Of a stretch of DNA of 64,000 nucleotides, positions 59,720 to 64,000 are shown piece after piece. Where the stretch lies: assembly GCA_039024895.1 (NCBI GenBank), contig JBCCPJ010000004.1, positions 1-64,000 on the forward strand. Reading direction: 5' to 3'. Each line of letters begins with the position of its first letter. The first letter of the stretch is position 1. Origin of the DNA: JAJDOD01 sp039024895. GTDB lineage: Bacteria > Pseudomonadota > Alphaproteobacteria > Rhodobacterales > Rhodobacteraceae. The notes under the pieces were generated by a model. That model was not told the DNA's origin, searched no databases, and saw nothing but the letters and a program-made list of their open reading frames with translations. The position numbers were made by a program, and so were the translations under genes.

Positions 59720-60820
59720 TTACTTCAGCGTGTCCGCGAAAGCGCGACCGAGGTTCGCGTTCGAGGTCTGGGCACCGGACCAGAACGGCACGGCGATTTC
59801 AGCGAAGTCTTTCTGCGACTGCCAGACTTTTGCGAAGAACTCGTTTTCGTCCGCAGCGGCCTGAAGGGCCTTGTTTGCGGCCGCCGAGTACTCAACGAAG
59901 TAGTCAGCCGGTGTATCTTCGAGGATAACGCCGTGGTTTTCGGTGAGATCCTTCAGCGCTTTGCCGTTCTCGAAGATACGATAGGACAGCGATTTTGAAA
60001 GCGACGCGGTTGCCGCGATCTCCAGGGCTTTCTGCTCAAGCTCGGTCAGGCTGTCGTAGAAGTCGCGGTTAACATACATGTCCGCGTTCACGGTGACTTG
60101 GTGGAGACCCTGCAGGTAGTAGTGCTTCAGAACCTTCTGGAAGCCAAAGACCGAGTCAGGCTTCGGGCAGCACCATTCCGCTGCGTCGATCGTACCTTTT
60201 TCGAGCGCTGGCAGGATGTCACCGCCGCCCATGGCCACAGCCGGCACGCCGATGTCAGCGTAAGCGGCACCCACCATGCCGGGAGGCGCGCGGAATCGCA
60301 TCTGGCGGAAGTCGTCCATGGAAGTGATCGGCTCAGGGAACCAGCCAAGAGCCTCAGGGCCAACCGGCTGAAGCATGAAGCCTTTCACATTCACGCCCAT
60401 TTCGTCCCAAAGCTGGTCATACAGCTCCTTGCCGCCGCCATACTGGAACCAGCTTAGGAAGGCGATGTTGTCGAGGCCAACGCCAGCGCCCGCAACCGGT
60501 GCACCGAAGAGGTTGGCTGCGACGTGCTTGCCGCCCCAGTAGTGGGTCCAGGCGAAACCACCTTCGACGAGGCCCGCATCGACCGCATCCATGATGTCGC
60601 GCGGTCCAACGACAGCGCCCGCAGGAAGAACTTCGATAGTGAGCGAGCCACCGGTCAGGGCGGCGACGTCATCACCAAATGCATTTAGCATGAAGACTTC
60701 GTCCGCCGTGTTCGGCAGCACCGACTGGATGCGCAGAACCTTCTCGGCCATGGCCGAGCTGGCCATGAGTGCCACACCGACGGCAGAGGCCGTGGCGAGC
60801 TTGGTTAGTTTTGAAAACAT
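59720..60820 (-). CDS. TRAP transporter substrate-binding protein (DctP family)
   Basis: A 366-residue periplasmic binding protein with signal peptide MFSKLTKLATASAVGVALMA ending SAMA. The DctP-family carboxylate-contact segment is DDFRQMRFRAPPGM, where an Arg would bind the substrate carboxylate. The GTIDAAEWCCP...GFQKVLKHYY stretch resembles the TakP branch that binds 2-oxo acids. ATG 60820 follows a GGGAGG site. First gene of the TRAP operon. Confidence 0.88.
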   Translation of the reverse strand: MFSKLTKLATASAVGVALMASSAMAEKVLRIQSVLPNTADEVFMLNAFGDDVAALTGGSLTIEVLPAGAVVGPRDIMDAVDAGLVEGGFAWTHYWGGKHVAANLFGAPVAGAGVGLDNIAFLSWFQYGGGKELYDQLWDEMGVNVKGFMLQPVGPEALGWFPEPITSMDDFRQMRFRAPPGMVGAAYADIGVPAVAMGGGDILPALEKGTIDAAEWCCPKPDSVFGFQKVLKHYYLQGLHQVTVNADMYVNRDFYDSLTELEQKALEIAATASLSKSLSYRIFENGKALKDLTENHGVILEDTPADYFVEYSAAANKALQAAADENEFFAKVWQSQKDFAEIAVPFWSGAQTSNANLGRAFADTLK

Positions 60821-60851
60821 GTGTTTTCCTCCCATAAATGCCTTCTCTTTG

Positions 60852-60894
60852 CGTTCATGAACGTCTTGCCGGACCCCGAAGGCAACGGTCCGGC
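60852..60894. promoter_or_regulatory. Terminator-like hairpin and palindrome between GMC and TRAP genes
   Basis: GCCGGACC (60868-60875) pairs with GGTCCGGC (60887-60894) downstream of the GMC gene, with no T-tract. Next to it CGTTCATGAACG (60852-60863) is a perfect 12-bp palindrome 32 bases before the TRAP binding-protein start, which may be an operator. Confidence 0.45.
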
Positions 60895-60906
60895 TATTCG
60901 GGTGTT

Positions 60907-62531
60907 CTAATGCGCGGCCTCCAATGCTGGTTTGGCGTGCATCGCATCGGCGAGGACCATATCGCTGGCCTTTTCGCCGATCATGATGGTGGGCGCGTTG
61001 GTATTGCCGGAGACAATCATCGGCATGATCGAGGCATCGGCGACGCGCAGCCCGGTGATCCCGTGGACGCGGAGGCGCTCATCGACAACGGCCATCGGGT
61101 CGCTGCCCATTTTGCAGGTGCCGGTGGGGTGGTAAATCGTCGTCGCGGTGTCGCGCGCCCAATTGAGCAGCCCGTCGTAGTCGTCGTCCGCCAGGTCCCA
61201 ACCCGGCGTGTATTCGTCAGTAATGACAGACGCGACAGGCTCGGTCCGGGCAATGCGCCGCGCAATCCGGATACCCTCCACAATGGTGTCCTGATCGGTT
61301 TTGGTCGCGAGATAGTTGGGATGGATCGCGGGGTGGTCTTTCATTTGGGGCGAACGGAGTTCCAAATGCCCCGTGCTTTCAGGGCGCATTTGCAGCACAC
61401 TGGCCGTGAAAGCGTTGAACTCGTGGGGTTTATTGATCTTCTGGCTCGCACTGAAGGGTTGGACATGGAACTGGATATCGGGCTCGGCGAGATCAGGGCG
61501 CGTTTTGAGAAAAGCCGTGCCGAGGCTCGCGGCCATGGTCATGGGGCCGGTGCGTGTCGCGGCGTAGTGGAGCGCGATCAGACCCTGTTTTACGAGGCTG
61601 TTGATCTCCGTGTTGATGGTGGACAGCGTAGTTTTGTAGACGGGCCGCGCCTGGAGGTGATCCTGCAGGTTTTGACCAACACCGCGCAGTTCATTCACCA
61701 CGTCGATGCCGTGTTTGGCAAGCTCGCCCCCTGCGCCTATACCGGAGACCATGAGAAGCTGAGGAGAGCCAATGGCCCCGGCGGAGAGGACAATTTCTTT
61801 TCGCGCCCGGATGGTTTTTTGCGCCCCGTTATGGAGAACGCGCACGCCCGTGGCGCGGCGGCCATCGAAGATCAGTTTTTCCGCCGGGCAATCGGCCAGG
61901 ATAGTCAGGTTGCTGCGACGCTTGGCTGGTCCGAGATAGGCAACAGCGGACGAACAGCGCCGCCCGTTGCGCATCGTCAGTTGAAAGTGACCGACGCCTT
62001 CTTGATGGGCGCCATTGTAATCCTCGTTCCGTGGGAACCCAAGATTGATGGCAGCTTCGAGGTACCGGTCCACGCATTCCCGCGACACGGCGCTGTCGGA
62101 GACCGAGAGCGGGCCGTGCCGCCCTCGGATCTCCGGGTCCCCGCCGGCATAGCTCTCTGCGCGCTTGAACAAGGGGAGTACGTCCTCCCACCCCCAGCCA
62201 GCATTCCCCAATTGCCGCCAGTGGTCGTAATCCGCTGCTTGTCCGCGCACATATAATAGCCCGTTGATCGAGCTTGAGCCGCCGAGCACCCGACCGCGGG
62301 GCCATTTGAGCGTGCGCCCGTTCAGCCCCGGATCGGGTTCGGTTACATAGCCCCAGTCGGTTTTGGGGTTCCCCATTGTTTTGAAATATCCGACCGGCAC
62401 ATGAATCCACGGGGAGCTGTCCTTCCCCCCGCTTCCAAAAGAGCCACCTGGTATTTTCCGCCATCCGAAAGCCGGTTCGCCAGCACACAACCAGCGGAGC
62501 CTGCGCCAATGATGACGTAGTCAAATTCCAA
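60907..62531 (-). pseudogene. GMC-family oxidoreductase with a frameshift in a G-run
   Basis: A choline-dehydrogenase-like FAD enzyme. The N-terminus (from TTG 62531, GGGAGG site) gives EFDYVIIGAGSAGCVLANRLSD and LLEAGG, the FAD-binding fold. After the six-base G-run at 62425-62430 (as C on the plus strand), the natural continuation KDSSPWIHVPVGYF lies in another frame, consistent with one missing G. From there to the stop the protein is intact: GGSSSINGLLYVRG, catalytic His in TTIYHPTGTCKMG and Asn in SGNTNAPTIMIGE. Either the gene is recently inactivated, or the G-run varies in length, or the base is a sequencing error. It neighbours a TRAP transporter and an IclR regulator. Confidence 0.8.
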
Positions 62532-62645
62532 GTTTTTCCTCCCATTTGACGCGTTGGTCAAAAAATGAGACTTTTCGTCTCAGTTTTAAGTGCAGCATGA
62601 TTCCTTTTGTCGTGCAAGCTTTATGAATGGGGAGGGATGGAAACG

Positions 62646-63410
62646 ATGGACGGCACGGATGGGGGACGGATACCGACAAACCTGCGCACGCTGTTGATCC
62701 TTGAGCTTGTCGGTCAGGGCAACGCCCCGATGACGGCGGCAGAGATAGGGCGCGCGCTCGGATTGCCCAAGCAGACCATTCACCGGCTGTGCAACATGCT
62801 CACCGAGGAGGGCTTCTTGGTGCAGGACACCGGCGGGCTGCGACCCGGGCGCCGGATGCGCATCATGGCGATGGGCGCGCTCCATGCCTCCACCAGCCAC
62901 ATTGCACGCCACCAGATCTTGCGGCGATTGGCGGAGGAGATCGGGGAGACGGTGAACTTCGTCGTCCCGGAAGCCGATGGGATGAGCTACAAAGACCGGG
63001 TCGAGACGGATTGGCCGTTCCGGGTGCAGCTCCCCGTTGGCAGCCACGTGCCGTTTCATTGCACTGCCAGCGGCAAGACCTACCTTGCCTCGCTGCGAAA
63101 GCGGGACCGGTTGCGGATTTTGGAGGCGCGCGCGCTGGTCCCCCAGACGAAGAACACGACCACCGACCCCGACCAGCTCCTGTCTGAACTTCGGTCGATT
63201 TCGCGAAAGGGCTACGCGCTCGACAATGAGGAGTTCATCGAAGGGATGGCCGCCATTGCGGTGCCGGTGCGCGACCATAACGGGCGTTACATGGCGTCGA
63301 TTGGTGTGCACGGGCCGGTACAGCGGTACTCGGCGAAGACGGCGGAGAGTTTTGCGCCTGTGCTCGCCGAAGCGGCGTCAGACCTGGCGGAGGTCATGAT
63401 GGACGCCTAA
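62646..63410 (+). CDS. IclR-family transcriptional regulator
   Basis: A 254-residue regulator with an N-terminal winged helix (NLRTLLILELVGQGNAPMTAAEIGRALG, PKQTIHRLCNMLTEEGF) and a ligand-binding C-terminal domain (GSHVPFHCTASGKTYLASL, IAVPVRDHNGRYMASIGVHG). A GGGGAGGG site 9 bases before ATG 62646 decides the start; two upstream in-frame starts at 62607 and 62637 are worse placed. Divergent from the GMC oxidoreductase gene, which it probably controls along with the TRAP operon. Confidence 0.9.
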   Translation: MDGTDGGRIPTNLRTLLILELVGQGNAPMTAAEIGRALGLPKQTIHRLCNMLTEEGFLVQDTGGLRPGRRMRIMAMGALHASTSHIARHQILRRLAEEIGETVNFVVPEADGMSYKDRVETDWPFRVQLPVGSHVPFHCTASGKTYLASLRKRDRLRILEARALVPQTKNTTTDPDQLLSELRSISRKGYALDNEEFIEGMAAIAVPVRDHNGRYMASIGVHGPVQRYSAKTAESFAPVLAEAASDLAEVMMDA

Positions 63411-64000
63411 CGGGGCGTCGCGACGGGCGCTCTCCGTTTTTCGCGGTCGCACGGCAAGATCGCGACGCCTTGGCTCAGCCAGAAATGGGGGAGGTCGATG
63501 AAAACCCAGTTTTCGGCCAGCTTGCTTCCAAACCTTCGATAGATATCAATCACCCGGAACGCACCAACCTGCCCGGCGGTGGGCAGTCCTTGATAGTCCG
63601 TCACGAGGCGTGCTGTGAAATTCGGCCAGCCGAAGAAACCACCGACATGCCCCTCGGCGACGCGGGCGACATGCTTGGTTTTCGCGCGCTCGGTAAAGGC
63701 GGCGCGGAAGGGCCCCGCGTGTTGTTGGGCGTAGCGCGCGATTGTGTAGGTCGCGCCAATCCCAGTTGGGCCCCACCATTGCATGTCGTCGACCCAAGTA
63801 CGGGCAAGCTCCTCTTCCAGCGGCAGACCACTTTGCCACGTACCGAGATCGGCGATCATCGCGTTGATGGTGGCTAGTGTCGTTTCCGCGTCTTCCGATG
63901 GTTGCGGATCATAGAGCAAGCCGCCAAGGCCGTGGGGCCCTGGCTGCACAACATCGGCGCCCAACTGTTGCGGAAAGGGCGTGAGGCCCGCCTGCACCAT
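63407..64000 (-). CDS. Partial ester cyclase / SnoaL-like protein, cut by the window edge
   Basis: The C-terminal 197 residues or more of a protein that resembles polyketide cyclase/SnoaL-like (NTF2 fold) ester cyclases. Recognisable segments include DMQWWGPTGIGATYTIARY, VGGFFGWPNFTARLVTDYQG and GAFRVIDIYRRFGSKLAENWVFIDLPHFW. The frame is open to the right edge (base 64000), so the true start may lie beyond the window. The last 4 bases overlap the IclR gene tail to tail. Function unknown. Confidence 0.65.
   Translation of the reverse strand: MVQAGLTPFPQQLGADVVQPGPHGLGGLLYDPQPSEDAETTLATINAMIADLGTWQSGLPLEEELARTWVDDMQWWGPTGIGATYTIARYAQQHAGPFRAAFTERAKTKHVARVAEGHVGGFFGWPNFTARLVTDYQGLPTAGQVGAFRVIDIYRRFGSKLAENWVFIDLPHFWLSQGVAILPCDREKRRAPVATPR

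Noticed and set aside
62343..62490. Separate starts for the two halves of the GMC gene
   Set aside because: The downstream half would begin with a few residues read out of frame from the FAD-binding region and lack the cofactor site, so one broken gene is the better reading.
1..64000. CRISPR arrays, intact insertion sequences, rRNA genes
   Set aside because: No regularly spaced direct repeats, transposase signatures or rRNA sequence were seen on either strand.

Overview
The window is a chromosomal segment of a marine alphaproteobacterium, most likely a Rhodobacterales (Roseobacter-group) member. The evidence is the GC-rich coding sequence, the surE-pcm-nlpD operon, the TRAP and sugar ABC transporters, and the organosulfur genes: a DmdA-type DMSP demethylase, an HpsN-type sulfopropanediol dehydrogenase and a ComDE-type sulfopyruvate decarboxylase. 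No rRNA, CRISPR array, integrase or intact insertion sequence is visible.

Bases 1 to about 5590 look like the end of a horizontally acquired island. They are clearly richer in A+T than the rest and abut the 3' end of a tRNA-Leu(GAG) gene (5591-5677, minus strand), the classic integration target. Inside are a fragment of a phage-type family A DNA polymerase that breaks off inside the catalytic motif B codons, an HNH homing-endonuclease-like gene, and a translationally coupled pair. That pair is a GHKL (MORC/Hsp90-like) ATPase fused to a PD-(D/E)XK nuclease domain and a DNA methyltransferase, and it is the best candidate for an unusual restriction or defence system in this window.

Bases 5.8-35.5 kb are mostly core genome. 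They hold a peptidoglycan-binding-domain protein, lipB, and a tight five-gene operon (FAD subunit, fused 2Fe-2S/molybdopterin hydroxylase, AAA ATPase, 6-hydroxynicotinate-reductase-like protein, ApbE-like UPF0280 protein). These are followed by a glycerophosphodiesterase, surE-pcm-nlpD, a PlsB-like acyltransferase, a SulP transporter, efp, a hybrid histidine kinase, ychF, trpA, a two-component system with an acyl-CoA ligase, truA, and a DUF4198/HupE metal-uptake-like pair. In the five-gene operon the reductase carries a near-consensus flavinylation motif and sits beside an ApbE-like gene, which suggests a dedicated covalent flavin attachment pair.

Bases 35.5-64 kb are catabolic. dmdB-like and dmdA (DMSP demethylation) come first, then a DUF1326/DUF2182 cysteine-rich pair. 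An alpha/beta-galactoside utilisation region follows (galactose/arabinose 1-dehydrogenase, FAH-family enzyme, GH42, GH36, MalFGK-type ABC transporter, IclR and LacI regulators). Next is a sulfonate module (hpsN-like, zinc alcohol dehydrogenase, comD, comE), divergent from the LacI gene across a perfect palindrome. After a CtrA-box-preceded hypothetical gene come a fused DctQM TRAP transporter with its binding protein, a frameshifted GMC oxidoreductase, an IclR regulator and a gene cut by the window edge. Several intergenic signals recur: a repeat with a shared 25-26 nt core in three places, operator-like palindromes beside regulators, and strong hairpins between transporter genes.
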